The notes beneath the pieces were generated by a model that was given only the letters and a program-made list of their open reading frames with translations, was not told the origin of the DNA and did not search any database. Shown here in pieces: positions 18,105 through 28,123 of a DNA stretch of 64,000 nucleotides; position 1 is the first letter of the stretch, and each line of letters opens with the position of its first letter. Made by a program: the position numbers and the translations under genes. The DNA comes from Pseudomonas sp. WS 5079. GTDB taxonomy: Bacteria; Pseudomonadota; Gammaproteobacteria; Pseudomonadales; Pseudomonadaceae. The stretch lies in contig NZ_JAAQWN010000002.1 in NCBI RefSeq assembly GCF_012985465.1, positions 372,001-436,000 on the forward strand, written 5' to 3'.

Positions 18105-19247
18105 ATGCCCCTTCTGCGCGCCCTGCGGCGACTGACCGCTGCAGTGCTGAGCGTCGGCCTCGCCGGCAACGCCCTGGCCAATGACGAGTGCCAGTTGAAT
18201 ATCAGCGAGTCGCTGCTGGACTTCGGCCAGATGAGCCGTCTTGCACAAAACGACAGTGCCCCCCAGCGTCTGCTCGGCGAACGCCGCTTGAGCCTGAACC
18301 TCAATTGCCCGCAACCGTCGGACATGAGCGTGTTCTATAGCGCCCTGGCTGCAAATGCACACCGCCTGCAATTTACCGAGCACGGCACCTATGCCCTGCA
18401 TGTCAGCGATGGCGTGCTGGATGGCCAGGCCGTGGAGCTGGGGTTGTTGCCTGGCGCCGGCCAGCCACCGGCCAGCGTCGCTAGCGCATTGAGCTGGCGG
18501 CCAGGCCATGGCGTCGCACCGGTACAAGGTGCCAGCGTGGTCCAGGGCCGGCAGTTTTCCCTGCAACTGAGCCTCAGCGCCTGGGCCGATGTGGCCGCCA
18601 CCCACGTGCGTGAGGCAACCACCTGGGAAGTGTCCGGGACATTCGACGCACGCCAGAGCGGGCGCTACCGGGAACTGACCCTGCACGCCCACTTCGCCCC
18701 AGCCGCCTGCACCCCATTGCTGTCCAATGGCGGCCTGGTGGACTACGGCACGTTGCTGGCCAAGGACCTGAGCGCCACCCAAGAAAACCCACTGCCCACC
18801 CGCACCTTGCAGTTTTCCGTGAGCTGCGATGCGCCCGCACGCTTTGCCTTGCTGATGCATGACAACCGCTTCGGCTCGGCTACCGGCGGCACCGATGAAA
18901 CCGCCTACGGCCTGGACCTGGACGCCAGCCGGAACAAGATCGGACGCTACTACCTGAACATCGACCCCGCAGACTTCAGCGCCGATAGTTTCGGCACGCT
19001 GTATCGCACCGACTCCACCAGCAATGGCCGGGCGTGGAGCAGCTCCAGTGCCCGGCAAATCCCAATCGCCGCCAACAGCCTGATGGGCTTCACCAACAGC
19101 GTCGGCAACACCCAGGGCCCGATTGCCATCCAGCACCTGGCCGGCACGGTACGCGTCAAGGCCTACCTGGCTCCGATCCAGTCCCTGGACCTGCGCAACG
19201 TGGTGCATATCAACGGCTCCGGCACCCTCGAAATCATCTACCTCTGA
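18105..19247 (+). CDS. Two-domain DUF1120 protein, putative fimbrial tip subunit
   Basis: A 380-residue secreted protein with a signal peptide ending near GNALA. It has two parts. Residues ~25-185 begin DECQLNISESLLDFGQM, with a second cysteine in LNLNCPQ, and look pilin-like yet unlike the single-domain subunits. Residues ~190-380 are a complete DUF1120 domain (ELTLHAHFAPAACTPLL, GGLVDYGTLLAKDL, FSVSCDAPARFALLMHDNR, INGSGTLEIIYL). An N-terminal extra domain joined to a polymerising domain is the layout of tip adhesins. The start is set at 18105, which has a strong GAGGAAG ribosome site, rather than 18090, which overlaps the usher stop. Confidence 0.85.
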   Translation: MPLLRALRRLTAAVLSVGLAGNALANDECQLNISESLLDFGQMSRLAQNDSAPQRLLGERRLSLNLNCPQPSDMSVFYSALAANAHRLQFTEHGTYALHVSDGVLDGQAVELGLLPGAGQPPASVASALSWRPGHGVAPVQGASVVQGRQFSLQLSLSAWADVAATHVREATTWEVSGTFDARQSGRYRELTLHAHFAPAACTPLLSNGGLVDYGTLLAKDLSATQENPLPTRTLQFSVSCDAPARFALLMHDNRFGSATGGTDETAYGLDLDASRNKIGRYYLNIDPADFSADSFGTLYRTDSTSNGRAWSSSSARQIPIAANSLMGFTNSVGNTQGPIAIQHLAGTVRVKAYLAPIQSLDLRNVVHINGSGTLEIIYL

Positions 19248-19264
19248 CCTCTGGAACCTGTCTT

Positions 19265-19912
19265 ATGAACAACTTGAGCCTGGCTGTTTCTTCCCTGCTG
19301 CTGTGGGCCGCCCTCCCTGCGACAGCAGCCTCGACCGTCGACCTGAGCGTCACGGGCCGGATCACGCCCACCGCCTGCACCCCACTGCTGTCCAGTGGCG
19401 GGCTGATCGACTACGGCAAGATTTCCCAGCAGGACCTGAACCTCGAACGCGGCACGCGCCTGCCAATCAAGCAACTGCAAGTCAGTATCGGCTGCAACGC
19501 CCCGAGTCGCTTTGCCTTGCGCATGCGCGACAATCGCGATGGCACGGCCACGGTCAACAGCGAGATTTACTACGGGCTGGGGCTGGACCACAGCGGCAAT
19601 CGCATCGGCCTCTACTCCATGAGCTTCGACCCGCGCCACACCCTGGTGGACAGCACCGCAACGGTCTTTGGCACCGAGTCCACCACAGGCGGCCTGGCCT
19701 GGCGCACGGCCAACCTCAACCCCATCGATATCGGCGCCAACAGCTACTTGGGGTTCACCGACATTCAGGGCAGCACCGCCGGGCCGTCGGCGATCCAGGA
19801 GCTGGTCAGCACGGTCAAGGTCGAAGCGGTGATCAATGCCCGGCAGAACCTGGACCTGAGCCGCGACACCCCGCTCGACGGCTCGGCGACCCTGGAAGTG
19901 CTGTACCTCTAG
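19265..19912 (+). CDS. DUF1120 fimbrial subunit 5
   Basis: A 215-residue single-domain subunit with signal peptide SLLLWAALPATAA. Motifs match its paralogues: STVDLSVTGRITPTACTPLL, GGLIDYGKISQQDL, VSIGCNAPSRFALRMRDNRDG and DGSATLEVLYL. Its middle (IGANSYLGFTDIQGSTAGPSAIQ) is closest to the DUF1120 half of the preceding two-domain protein, so the two probably arose by duplication and may contact each other in the fibre tip. The stop overlaps by four bases with the stop of the convergent MFS gene, and no terminator separates them. Confidence 0.87.
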   Translation: MNNLSLAVSSLLLWAALPATAASTVDLSVTGRITPTACTPLLSSGGLIDYGKISQQDLNLERGTRLPIKQLQVSIGCNAPSRFALRMRDNRDGTATVNSEIYYGLGLDHSGNRIGLYSMSFDPRHTLVDSTATVFGTESTTGGLAWRTANLNPIDIGANSYLGFTDIQGSTAGPSAIQELVSTVKVEAVINARQNLDLSRDTPLDGSATLEVLYL

Positions 19913-21189
19913 AGTTTTTCGCTGCTGACCTGCACATACAGCGCACGCCCGGCGCCGAGCCCGGCGGCGATTGCGCCAAGGCCGATCAGCGCGAAAATCC
20001 AGCCGATGGCAGTCCAGCCGCCGGTCCAGTCGTGGACCAGGCCGACCGCGAACGGGCCGAGGGAAGCCAGGGTGTAGCCGATGCCCTGGGCCATGCTCGA
20101 CAGGTTGGCGGCCACGTGGGAGTCGCGCGAGCGCAGCACGATCAGGGTCAGCGCCAGGCTGAACGTGCCACCCTGGCCCAGGCCCAGCAGGATCGCCCAG
20201 CCCCACAAACCGTCCAGCGGTGCGTACAGGCACCCGAACAAACCGCCGAGGGTCAGCAGCATGACCACCACGATTGCCAGGCGCTGGTCCTTGCCACGGG
20301 TGGCCAACCAGGGTGCCGCCAGGGAACTGGCCAACTGCACGATGATCGAGCCGGACAGGGCCAACCCGGCTTCGGTGGCACTCAGGCCACGGCCGATGAG
20401 GATCGACGGCAACCAGCCGAACACGATGTAGGCCAGGGAGGATTGCAGGCCCATATACAAGGTCACCTGCCAGGCCAGCGGATCACGCAACAGCCCCTTG
20501 ACCCGATAAGCCACCTGGTGCGCACCGTGCCTGTGCCCCACTTGCGGCAACCAGAACAGCGCCGCCACCAGTGCCGGCAGCATCCAGAAGCCCAGGCCGA
20601 TGTTCCAGCTGTCAGCGAAATAGTGGCTCAACGGCACGCTGGCACCGGCCGCCAACGCCGCGCCCAGGCACAGGGCCATGGTGTAGACACCGGTCATGGC
20701 CCCGGCCTGCCTGGCAAAGTCACGCTTGACGATACCCGGCAACAACACCCCGATGATGCCGATACTGGCCCCGGCCAGCAGGCTGCCGGCGAACAGCCCG
20801 ACCTCACCGAACGAGCTGCGCAGAATGATCCCGGCGGCCAGGGTCAATAAAATCCCCAGCACCACCCGCTCGGCGCCAAAACGGCGGGCCAGGATCGGCG
20901 CCATGGGCGCAAACAGGCCCAGGCACAGTACCGGCAAGGTAGTCAGCAGCCCGGCCTGGGCCGCCGACAGCCCCAGGCTGCTGGACACTTCGCTGAGCAA
21001 CGGCGCCATGCTCGACAGCGCCGGACGCAGGTTCAACGCCACCAGGATCAGGCCCAGCAACAACAGCCACGGGCGATGCACCTGCACCGGGCTGTGCTGG
21101 ACCACCGCATCATCGGCTTCGGCGTCGATCAGCAATTCTTCAAGGGCGTTGTCTGCACGGGGCATGGCGTTCTCGGGTTCAAGGTTCAT
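19909..21189 (-). CDS. MFS transporter of the CynX/NimT type
   Basis: A 426-residue major facilitator protein with about 12 hydrophobic segments and a 40-residue acidic cytoplasmic N-terminus. The first helix region LILVALNLRPALSSMAPLLSEV is characteristic of the cyanate/2-nitroimidazole transporter (CynX/NimT) branch. Substrates of these proteins are mostly unknown. The ATG at 21189 has a good ribosome site (GGCAGGTG) lying inside the upstream gene, so the two genes overlap by about 11 bases and are co-transcribed with the GntR regulator. Confidence 0.88.
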   Translation of the reverse strand: MNLEPENAMPRADNALEELLIDAEADDAVVQHSPVQVHRPWLLLLGLILVALNLRPALSSMAPLLSEVSSSLGLSAAQAGLLTTLPVLCLGLFAPMAPILARRFGAERVVLGILLTLAAGIILRSSFGEVGLFAGSLLAGASIGIIGVLLPGIVKRDFARQAGAMTGVYTMALCLGAALAAGASVPLSHYFADSWNIGLGFWMLPALVAALFWLPQVGHRHGAHQVAYRVKGLLRDPLAWQVTLYMGLQSSLAYIVFGWLPSILIGRGLSATEAGLALSGSIIVQLASSLAAPWLATRGKDQRLAIVVVMLLTLGGLFGCLYAPLDGLWGWAILLGLGQGGTFSLALTLIVLRSRDSHVAANLSSMAQGIGYTLASLGPFAVGLVHDWTGGWTAIGWIFALIGLGAIAAGLGAGRALYVQVSSEKL

Positions 21190-21838
21190 TGATCACCTGC
21201 CGGGACAGCGCCTTGGCACGCTCCGGGTCCTGCTGTTCCACGGCCTCGAGCAGTTCGACATGCAGGTCGAATACCGCCTGGCGGCGCGGCTTGATATTCA
21301 GGGTTTGGCGCAACTGGGCGCCGACAATGCTCGAAAAGTACTGGTACAGCTCACTCAGGGCCGGGTTGTGGGCCGCATCCACCAGGCGCTTGTGGAACAC
21401 CAGGTCGCACTGGATGTAGTGCTCCAGGTCACCGTGGTAGTGCTCGCCACTGGCCTGCAGCGCCTGGCGCAGCTGTAGCAAATCCTCCGGCGTACGGCGC
21501 AAGGCCGCCAGGCCAATGGCCTCGACTTCGAGAATCTGCCGCGTCTCCTGGGCCTGGACCAGGGTGCAATGGGACATGGCATTCATCACCCCCAGCGGGT
21601 CGGTCATCGAGCGTAGGTAGCTGCCGTCCCCTTGGCGGATCTCGATCAACCCGGAAAACGCCAGCACGCGCATCGCCTCGCGCACCGTATTGCGGCTGAT
21701 GCCCAGCTCGGCAGACAGCTCCGGCTCGGTGGGCAGGCGTTCACCAATGGCCCACTTGCCCTGGGTGATGCGCTGGCGCAGTTGATCGAGGGCCAGATCG
21801 ACCAGGGAGCGTTTGATAAGCGGGGCGATGTTTGGCAT
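21179..21838 (-). CDS. GntR/FadR-family (FCD) transcriptional regulator
   Basis: A 219-residue regulator starting MPNIAPLIKRSLVDLALDQL. The winged helix-turn-helix (residues ~10-75) has RLPTEPELSAELGISRNTVREAMRVLAFSGLIEIRQGDGSYL, the GntR signature. The C-terminal helical FCD domain contains RQILEVEAIGLAALRR and a likely metal-ligand histidine set (DLVFHKRLVDAAHNP, SGEHYHGDLEHY). It overlaps the MFS gene, so it probably controls it and itself in response to an acidic metabolite. The frame also allows a TTG start at 21859; ATG 21838 is preferred. Confidence 0.88.
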   Translation of the reverse strand: MPNIAPLIKRSLVDLALDQLRQRITQGKWAIGERLPTEPELSAELGISRNTVREAMRVLAFSGLIEIRQGDGSYLRSMTDPLGVMNAMSHCTLVQAQETRQILEVEAIGLAALRRTPEDLLQLRQALQASGEHYHGDLEHYIQCDLVFHKRLVDAAHNPALSELYQYFSSIVGAQLRQTLNIKPRRQAVFDLHVELLEAVEQQDPERAKALSRQVINEP

Positions 21839-21960
21839 GGGCCTGGTGCTTTCGTCCAATCATAGGATGAATTTTCGTACAGCCTATTCGGAGTTGCCTA
21901 CGGAAGCAACGCACTAGGGTTTTCAGGCGGGCAAAAGAACCGAATTTTCGATTAGTAAAA

Positions 21961-21977
21961 TTACCCTCTGAGGGTAA
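21961..21977. promoter_or_regulatory. Palindromic operator of mqsRA
   Basis: A perfect inverted repeat TTACCCTC-T-GAGGGTAA, 21 bases before the mqsR start. E. coli MqsA binds a comparable palindrome (AACCT/AGGTT core) through its C-terminal HTH to repress its own operon, so this is the predicted autoregulatory site. The sequence just upstream is AT-rich and probably holds the -35 element. Confidence 0.75.
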
Positions 21978-21997
21978 TTATTGAACGCAGGTGTCTT

Positions 21998-22309
21998 ATG
22001 GAAAAGTACACACCTCATTACGATTTGGCGGTGATAAAGGCGGATGTCAGGCGGCTTGGGAGGAACGCATTTACCAAGACAGCACAGCAATGTGCCTGGA
22101 ACCTGCGCTTGAGCATCGAGGAAATGCAGGAAGTGATCTATGCGTTGGAAAACTGGATGTTGTACAAGTCGATGACCACTTATGGAGACCATCGAGTCTG
22201 GCAGGACGTGTACCACACTCACTCAAAAGACCGGGAGATTTACATCAAGGTCACTTACCGCACAGACGGAAGGCCTCCGGTAATCTCCTTCAAGGAGAAA
22301 AATCCATGA
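21998..22309 (+). CDS. mqsR: Type II toxin MqsR (mRNA interferase)
   Basis: A 103-residue RelE-fold toxin starting MEKYTPHYDLAVIKADV. In E. coli MqsR cleaves mRNA mainly at GCU/GCA and its catalytic face includes a lysine, a tyrosine and an arginine. Matching segments here are LYKSMTTYGDHRVWQDVYH and the C-terminal PPVISFKEK, both diagnostic of the family. The toxin gene precedes the antitoxin, the reverse of most type II systems but usual for mqsRA. The stop overlaps the antitoxin start (ATGA). No truncation is visible. Confidence 0.93.
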   Translation: MEKYTPHYDLAVIKADVRRLGRNAFTKTAQQCAWNLRLSIEEMQEVIYALENWMLYKSMTTYGDHRVWQDVYHTHSKDREIYIKVTYRTDGRPPVISFKEKNP

Positions 22310-22800
22310 AAAAAACCGAGCTGTGCTACATCTGTGGCGCCCCTGATGCCTTGAGCTATTTCGAGGGCCGCAGCGAAACCATCAGTGTCCACGGCATGGA
22401 GCGTCGGGTCGACAATCTTTCAGGCTGGGAATGCAAAGCCTGCGGCGACGGCTTTTGGGACCCCGAGACCGATAGTGCCGATCGCTATGGAGAAGCAGGT
22501 GACGAGTTGGTTCTGGCAGCTCGGAAAATGATCGGCACCGAGATGAAACGCATCCGTCGAAAACTTCACCTTACACAAAAGGAAGCGGTGCAATGGTTGT
22601 CCGGGGGCGGCCACAACGCGTTCTCTCGGTATGAGCGCGGTGAGCTTATGGCGCCCAAACCCTTGGTGCTGTTGATGCGGTTGTTGGACCGTCACCCACA
22701 CTTGCTGGCGGAGGCAAAAGTCCTCGCCGAAGGTGCTGATTTGCGCGCAGCCTTCACGTATGCCGTAAACAACGACGCAGAAACACTCAAAGCTTCCTAG
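22306..22800 (+). CDS. mqsA: Antitoxin MqsA (zinc-binding, HTH)
   Basis: A 164-residue antitoxin. The N-terminal zinc domain has two CxxC pairs (CYICG and CKACG) and binds the toxin in the E. coli complex. The C-terminal XRE-type HTH contains MKRIRRKLHLTQKEAVQWL and the family hallmark NAFSRYERGE, which recognises the operator palindrome. It is about 30 residues longer than E. coli MqsA, with the extra residues at the C-terminus (LAEGADLRAAFTYAVNND). The start at 22306 overlaps the mqsR stop and is preceded by AAGGAG. A bidirectional terminator follows. Confidence 0.93.
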   Translation: MKKTELCYICGAPDALSYFEGRSETISVHGMERRVDNLSGWECKACGDGFWDPETDSADRYGEAGDELVLAARKMIGTEMKRIRRKLHLTQKEAVQWLSGGGHNAFSRYERGELMAPKPLVLLMRLLDRHPHLLAEAKVLAEGADLRAAFTYAVNNDAETLKAS

Positions 22801-22810
22801 CCCGCAAAAA

Positions 22811-22840
22811 CAAACCCGGCGCCAGGCCGGGTTTGCTTTT
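22811..22840. terminator. Bidirectional terminator between mqsA and aapP
   Basis: A 10-base perfect stem CAAACCCGGC / GCCGGGTTTG with a four- to five-base loop, flanked by an A-run and a T-run, between convergent genes. Confidence 0.88.
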
Positions 22841-22856
22841 GAACATCACATCGCAA

Positions 22857-23621
22857 TCAATGCAAAATCTGACTCAAGAACAACTGGGTCCGCTCATTCT
22901 GCGGGTTGTCGAAGAAGTCATTGGGCGCCGCCTGTTCCACGATCTCGCCTTTGTCCATAAAGATCACGCGGTTGGCCACGGTGCGCGCAAAGCCCATTTC
23001 GTGGGTTACGCACAACATGGTCATGCCGTCCTCAGCCAAGCCGATCATGGTGTCCAGCACCTCCTTGACCATCTCCGGGTCGAGGGCCGAGGTTGGCTCG
23101 TCGAACAGCATGATTTTCGGCTTCATGCACAAGGCACGGGCAATGGCCACGCGCTGTTGCTGGCCGCCGGACAATTGCCCCGGAAACTTGTGGGCCTGCT
23201 CCGGGATGCGCACGCGTTCCAGGTAGTGCATGGCAATTTCCTCAGCCTTGCGCTTGGGCATCTTGCGCACCCACATCGGCGCCAGCGTGCAGTTCTGCAG
23301 GATGGTCAGGTGCGGGAACAGGTTGAAGTGCTGGAACACCATGCCCACTTCGCGGCGCACGCTTTCGATCTGCTTGAGGTCGTTGGTCAGCTCCACGCCA
23401 TCGACCACGATGCGCCCCTGCTGGTGTTCTTCCAGGCGGTTGAGGCAGCGGATGGTGGTGGATTTGCCCGAGCCCGACGGGCCGCACAGCACGATACGCT
23501 CGCCCTGCTTGACGTTGAGGTTGATGTCTTTCAACACATGGAACTGGCCGTACCACTTGTTGACGCCCTGCATCTGGATAATGCCTTCAGGGCTCACAGG
23601 CTGTTTGATTGCTTCGCTCAT
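22857..23621 (-). CDS. aapP: General L-amino acid ABC transporter, ATP-binding protein
   Basis: A 254-residue ABC ATPase of the polar amino acid family. Walker [10 protein letters not shown], signature [15 protein letters not shown], Walker [14 protein letters not shown] and the H-loop CVTHEMGFA are all intact. It powers uptake by AapQ/AapM. The ATG at 23621 has a good ribosome site (TAGGAG) and begins MSEAIKQPV. It is the last gene of the minus-strand aapJQMP operon, 11 bases after aapM. Confidence 0.92.
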   Translation of the reverse strand: MSEAIKQPVSPEGIIQMQGVNKWYGQFHVLKDINLNVKQGERIVLCGPSGSGKSTTIRCLNRLEEHQQGRIVVDGVELTNDLKQIESVRREVGMVFQHFNLFPHLTILQNCTLAPMWVRKMPKRKAEEIAMHYLERVRIPEQAHKFPGQLSGGQQQRVAIARALCMKPKIMLFDEPTSALDPEMVKEVLDTMIGLAEDGMTMLCVTHEMGFARTVANRVIFMDKGEIVEQAAPNDFFDNPQNERTQLFLSQILH

Positions 23622-23632
23622 CAAAAGAACTC

Positions 23633-24730
23633 CTAACGCTTGTGGCCAGTGTCGAGCTTGTGTTCCAAATGAATGGAATAGCGCGACATACCAAAACAGA
23701 AAATCCAGAACACCAGGGCCGCGAACACATAGCCCTCAGTGGCCATGCCCAGCCATTTCGGGTCGGAGGCGGCTTGCTTGACGCTGTTGAGCAGGTCGAA
23801 CAGACCGATGATGATCACCAGGCTCGTGTCCTTGAACAGCGCGATAAAAGTGTTGACGATGCCGGGGATCACCAGCTTCAACGCTTGCGGCAGGATCACC
23901 AGGCCCATGCTGCGCCAGTAGCCCAGGCCCATCGCGGCGGCGGCTTCGTATTGCCCCTTGGGAATCGCCTGTAGGCCACCGCGCACCACTTCCGCCACGT
24001 AGGCCGACTGGAACAGGATTACGCCGATCAACGCCCGCAGCAGCTTGTCGAAGTTCATGCCTTCTGGCAGGAACAGCGGCAGCATCACAGACGCCATGAA
24101 CAGCACCGTGATCAACGGCACGCCGCGCCAGAACTCGATAAAGGTCACACAGATCACGCGAATCGCCGGCATCTTGGAGCGCCGCCCCAACGCCAGCACG
24201 ATGCCCAGCGGCAAGGCGCCAGCGATACCGACGGTGGCGATCACCAGGGTCAGCATCAGCCCGCCCCATTGGCTGGTCGCGACGTTGGCCAGGCCAAGGA
24301 TTCCGCCGTGCAGCAGGAAGAAGGCGATGATCGGGTACACCACCAGAAAGCCCAGGCCGTAGATCGCCTTGGGTTTAAAACGCGAGATGAACAACGGCGC
24401 CACGCCGACGATGGCCAACCACACGGTCAGGTCCACGCGCCAGCGCAGGTCGCCGGGGTAATAGCCGTACATGAATTGCCCGAAGCGCTGCTGGACAAAC
24501 ACCCAGCAAGCACCCTCCTTGGTGCAATCGGCCTGGGTAGTGCCGACCCAGTTCGCGTCGAGGATCGCCCACTGCACAATCGGCGGCACCACCAAGTAGA
24601 CCAGGTAGATCGCCAGCAACGTCAGCAGGGTGTTGAACCCACTGGAGAACAGGTTGGCGCGCATCCATGCCATCGGCCCGAACACTTTGTTCGGTGGCGG
24701 CATGTCAGGTTTGAAAGTATGGGAAGTCAT
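23633..24730 (-). CDS. aapM: General L-amino acid ABC transporter, permease
   Basis: A 365-residue inner-membrane permease of the HisM/AapM family with several N-terminal hydrophobic helices and the conserved cytoplasmic EAA loop near [26 protein letters not shown]. It pairs with AapQ to form the translocation path. The long N-terminal extension before the core permease domain is typical of AapM compared with short HisM-type proteins. It lies ten bases after aapQ. Confidence 0.92.
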   Translation of the reverse strand: MTSHTFKPDMPPPNKVFGPMAWMRANLFSSGFNTLLTLLAIYLVYLVVPPIVQWAILDANWVGTTQADCTKEGACWVFVQQRFGQFMYGYYPGDLRWRVDLTVWLAIVGVAPLFISRFKPKAIYGLGFLVVYPIIAFFLLHGGILGLANVATSQWGGLMLTLVIATVGIAGALPLGIVLALGRRSKMPAIRVICVTFIEFWRGVPLITVLFMASVMLPLFLPEGMNFDKLLRALIGVILFQSAYVAEVVRGGLQAIPKGQYEAAAAMGLGYWRSMGLVILPQALKLVIPGIVNTFIALFKDTSLVIIIGLFDLLNSVKQAASDPKWLGMATEGYVFAALVFWIFCFGMSRYSIHLEHKLDTGHKR

Positions 24731-24740
24731 GCTGGTTTCC

Positions 24741-25922
24741 TCACCGCTCGATCAGCGCAATGCGCTTGTTGTACCAGTTCATCAGCAGGGAAATGCTGAT
24801 GCTGATCGCCAGGTACACGCTCATGGTGATGGCAATGACCTCGATGGCCTGGCCGGTCTGGTTGAGCACCGTGCCGGCAAACAGCGACACCATCTCCGGG
24901 TAGCCGATGCCGGCGGCCAGGGATGAGTTTTTCGCCAGGTTCAGGTATTGGCTGGTCAAAGGCGGAATGATCACCCGCAGGGCTTGCGGGATAATGACCT
25001 TGCGCAGCGTAGGCCCCGGGCGCAGGCCCAGGGAGCGCGCAGCTTCGGTCTGGCCGTGGCTCACCGACTCAATGCCCGAGCGCACGATTTCGGCGATAAA
25101 CGCGGCGGTGTAGACGGTCAGTGCCAAGGTCAGCGCCAGCAGTTCGGGGATCAATACCCAGCCGCCGACAAAGTTGAAACCCGCAAGCCTGGGTATTTCC
25201 CAGTGCAGCGGCACACCGAAGATCAAGGTGCACAACGTCGGAATCACGATGAACAGCGCCAGGCCCGCCCAGAATTTATGGAACGGTACGCCGGTGGCTT
25301 CAAAGCGCTTGTTGGCCCAACGCGCCATCAGCACGATTGCCACGATGGCCACCACCACACTGGCCACAAACGGCCAAAAACCGTCGGCCGCCAGCGCCGC
25401 CGGCATATTCAGGCCCCGGGCGCTCATAAAGAAGGTGTCGCCCAGGTTATGGCTGTTGCGCGGCAACGGCATGGTCAGGAACACCGCGAAATACCAGAAC
25501 AGGATCTGCAACAACGGCGGAATGTTGCGGAACACTTCCACATACACGGTCGCCAGTTTGTTGATCATCCAGTTCGGTGACAGCCGCGCCACCCCAATGA
25601 CGAACCCGAGCAGCGTCGCCAGGACCACACCGATCACGGTCACCAGCAAGGTGTTGAGCAGGCCGATCACAAAGACCCGGGCATAACTGTCCGATTCGGT
25701 GTAGTCGATCAAATGCTGAGCGATGCCAAACCCGGCACTGCGCTCCAGGAAGTCGAAACCGGAGGTAATGCCCCGGTGCTGAAGATTGGTTTGCGTGTTG
25801 TTAAACAGGTACCAGCCCAACGAGACCACCGCCACGATGGTGATGATCTGGAACAGCCACCCACGCACTTTTGGATCACTGAAGCTGAGCTTCTGTTTTG
25901 GTGCGCCGATTTGAGTTTGCAT
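24741..25922 (-). CDS. aapQ: General L-amino acid ABC transporter, permease
   Basis: A 393-residue inner-membrane permease, the larger partner of AapM. It begins MQTQIGAPKQKLSF. The core domain includes FRNIPPLLQILFWYFAVFL and the EAA loop AEIVRSGIESVSHGQTEAARSLGL. AapQ proteins have an inserted region between helices, seen here around residues 150-250. It is co-directional with aapJ, 72 bases downstream of it, a gap that can hold a stabilising hairpin after the abundant binding-protein transcript. Confidence 0.92.
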   Translation of the reverse strand: MQTQIGAPKQKLSFSDPKVRGWLFQIITIVAVVSLGWYLFNNTQTNLQHRGITSGFDFLERSAGFGIAQHLIDYTESDSYARVFVIGLLNTLLVTVIGVVLATLLGFVIGVARLSPNWMINKLATVYVEVFRNIPPLLQILFWYFAVFLTMPLPRNSHNLGDTFFMSARGLNMPAALAADGFWPFVASVVVAIVAIVLMARWANKRFEATGVPFHKFWAGLALFIVIPTLCTLIFGVPLHWEIPRLAGFNFVGGWVLIPELLALTLALTVYTAAFIAEIVRSGIESVSHGQTEAARSLGLRPGPTLRKVIIPQALRVIIPPLTSQYLNLAKNSSLAAGIGYPEMVSLFAGTVLNQTGQAIEVIAITMSVYLAISISISLLMNWYNKRIALIER

Positions 25923-25994
25923 TAAGTGCCCCAGGAATAATGGAACAGAACATCACCCGGCGGTTGGCCCACCGGGTGATAGAACCATCAGCTA

Positions 25995-27026
25995 TCAGCG
26001 CACTGGTGGTGCGTATTGAATGCCACCGTTGTTCCACAGCGCGTTCAGGCCACGGTCGATTTCCAGTGGGGTGCTCTTGCCCAGGTTGCGCTCGAACACT
26101 TCGCCGTAGTTGCCGACCTGCTTGACGATCTGTACCACCCAGTCCTTCTTCACTTTCAGGTCTTTGCCGTATTCGCCGTCAGCCCCCAGCAGACGCGCAA
26201 CGTCCGGGTTCTTGGTGGACTTGGCTTGGTCCTCGACGTTTTTCGAGGTGACGCCGGCTTCTTCAGCATTGAGCATGGCGTAGCCTACCCAACGCACGAT
26301 GGCCAGCCACTCGTCGTCGCCGTTGCGCACGACCGGGCCCAGGGGCTCCTTGGAAATGGTTTCCGGCAATACCACGTAGTCTTTCGGCGCGGCCAGTTTG
26401 CTGCGCTGGGCGAACAGTTGCGACTTGTCGGAGGTCAGCACGTCGCAGCGCCCGGACTCCAGGGACTTGGCGCTTTCGTCGGAGGTATCGAAGGTGATCG
26501 GGGTGTACTTGAGGTTATTGCCACGGAAGTAGTCGGAAACGTTCAGCTCAGTGGTAGTACCGGCCTGGATGCAGATGGTTGCACCGTCCAGTTCCTTGGC
26601 ACTTTTTACCCCCAGCTTGCTGTTGACCAAAAAGCCGATGCCGTCGTAGTAGGTGATGAACCCTGGGAATTTCAGGCCCATGCCCGCATCACGGGAGCTG
26701 GTCATGGTGGTGTTGCGCGAGAGGATGTCGACTTCGCCAGACTGCAGCGCGGTGAAACGCTCCTTGGCATTCAACTGGCTGAACTTGACCTTGGTCGCGT
26801 CACCGAACACGGCAGCGGCCACGGCGCGGCAGTAGTCAGCGTCGATCCCGAGGATCTTGCCGCTGGCATCCGGCACCGAGAACCCCGGTAAACCATCACT
26901 GACGCCACATTGCACAAAACCTTTCTTCTGTACCGCATCCAGGGTGGCACCGGCCTGGGCCAGGCCACTGATGCCCAGGACGGTCGCCGCGGTCACGATG
27001 GCCAGGGTAGACTTCAATACCTTCAT
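25995..27026 (-). CDS. aapJ: General L-amino acid ABC transporter, periplasmic binding protein
   Basis: A 343-residue periplasmic solute-binding protein with a Sec signal peptide (LAIVTAATVLGISGLAQA). Mature residues show the family-3 SBP fold: GKILGIDADYCRAVAAAVFGD, DILSRNTTMTSSRDAGMG and GFLVNSKLGVKSAKELDGATICIQAGTTTE. It captures several L-amino acids for the AapQMP importer. It is the first gene of the operon. A sigma-54 promoter match lies about 195 bases upstream of its start. Confidence 0.93.
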   Translation of the reverse strand: MKVLKSTLAIVTAATVLGISGLAQAGATLDAVQKKGFVQCGVSDGLPGFSVPDASGKILGIDADYCRAVAAAVFGDATKVKFSQLNAKERFTALQSGEVDILSRNTTMTSSRDAGMGLKFPGFITYYDGIGFLVNSKLGVKSAKELDGATICIQAGTTTELNVSDYFRGNNLKYTPITFDTSDESAKSLESGRCDVLTSDKSQLFAQRSKLAAPKDYVVLPETISKEPLGPVVRNGDDEWLAIVRWVGYAMLNAEEAGVTSKNVEDQAKSTKNPDVARLLGADGEYGKDLKVKKDWVVQIVKQVGNYGEVFERNLGKSTPLEIDRGLNALWNNGGIQYAPPVR

Positions 27027-28045
<1,019 letters not shown>

Positions 28046-28123
28046 CCGCATGACCAACGCACTACGCCGCGCCCGATTCTTGCATTACACTGGCCGGCGT
28101 ACATTCCTTAACCAATTGATGAG

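Noticed and set aside
17706..19208. A 500-residue open frame on the minus strand across the usher and the two-domain subunit
   Set aside because: It is antisense to two well-supported genes and shows only the low-complexity composition of GC-rich shadows.
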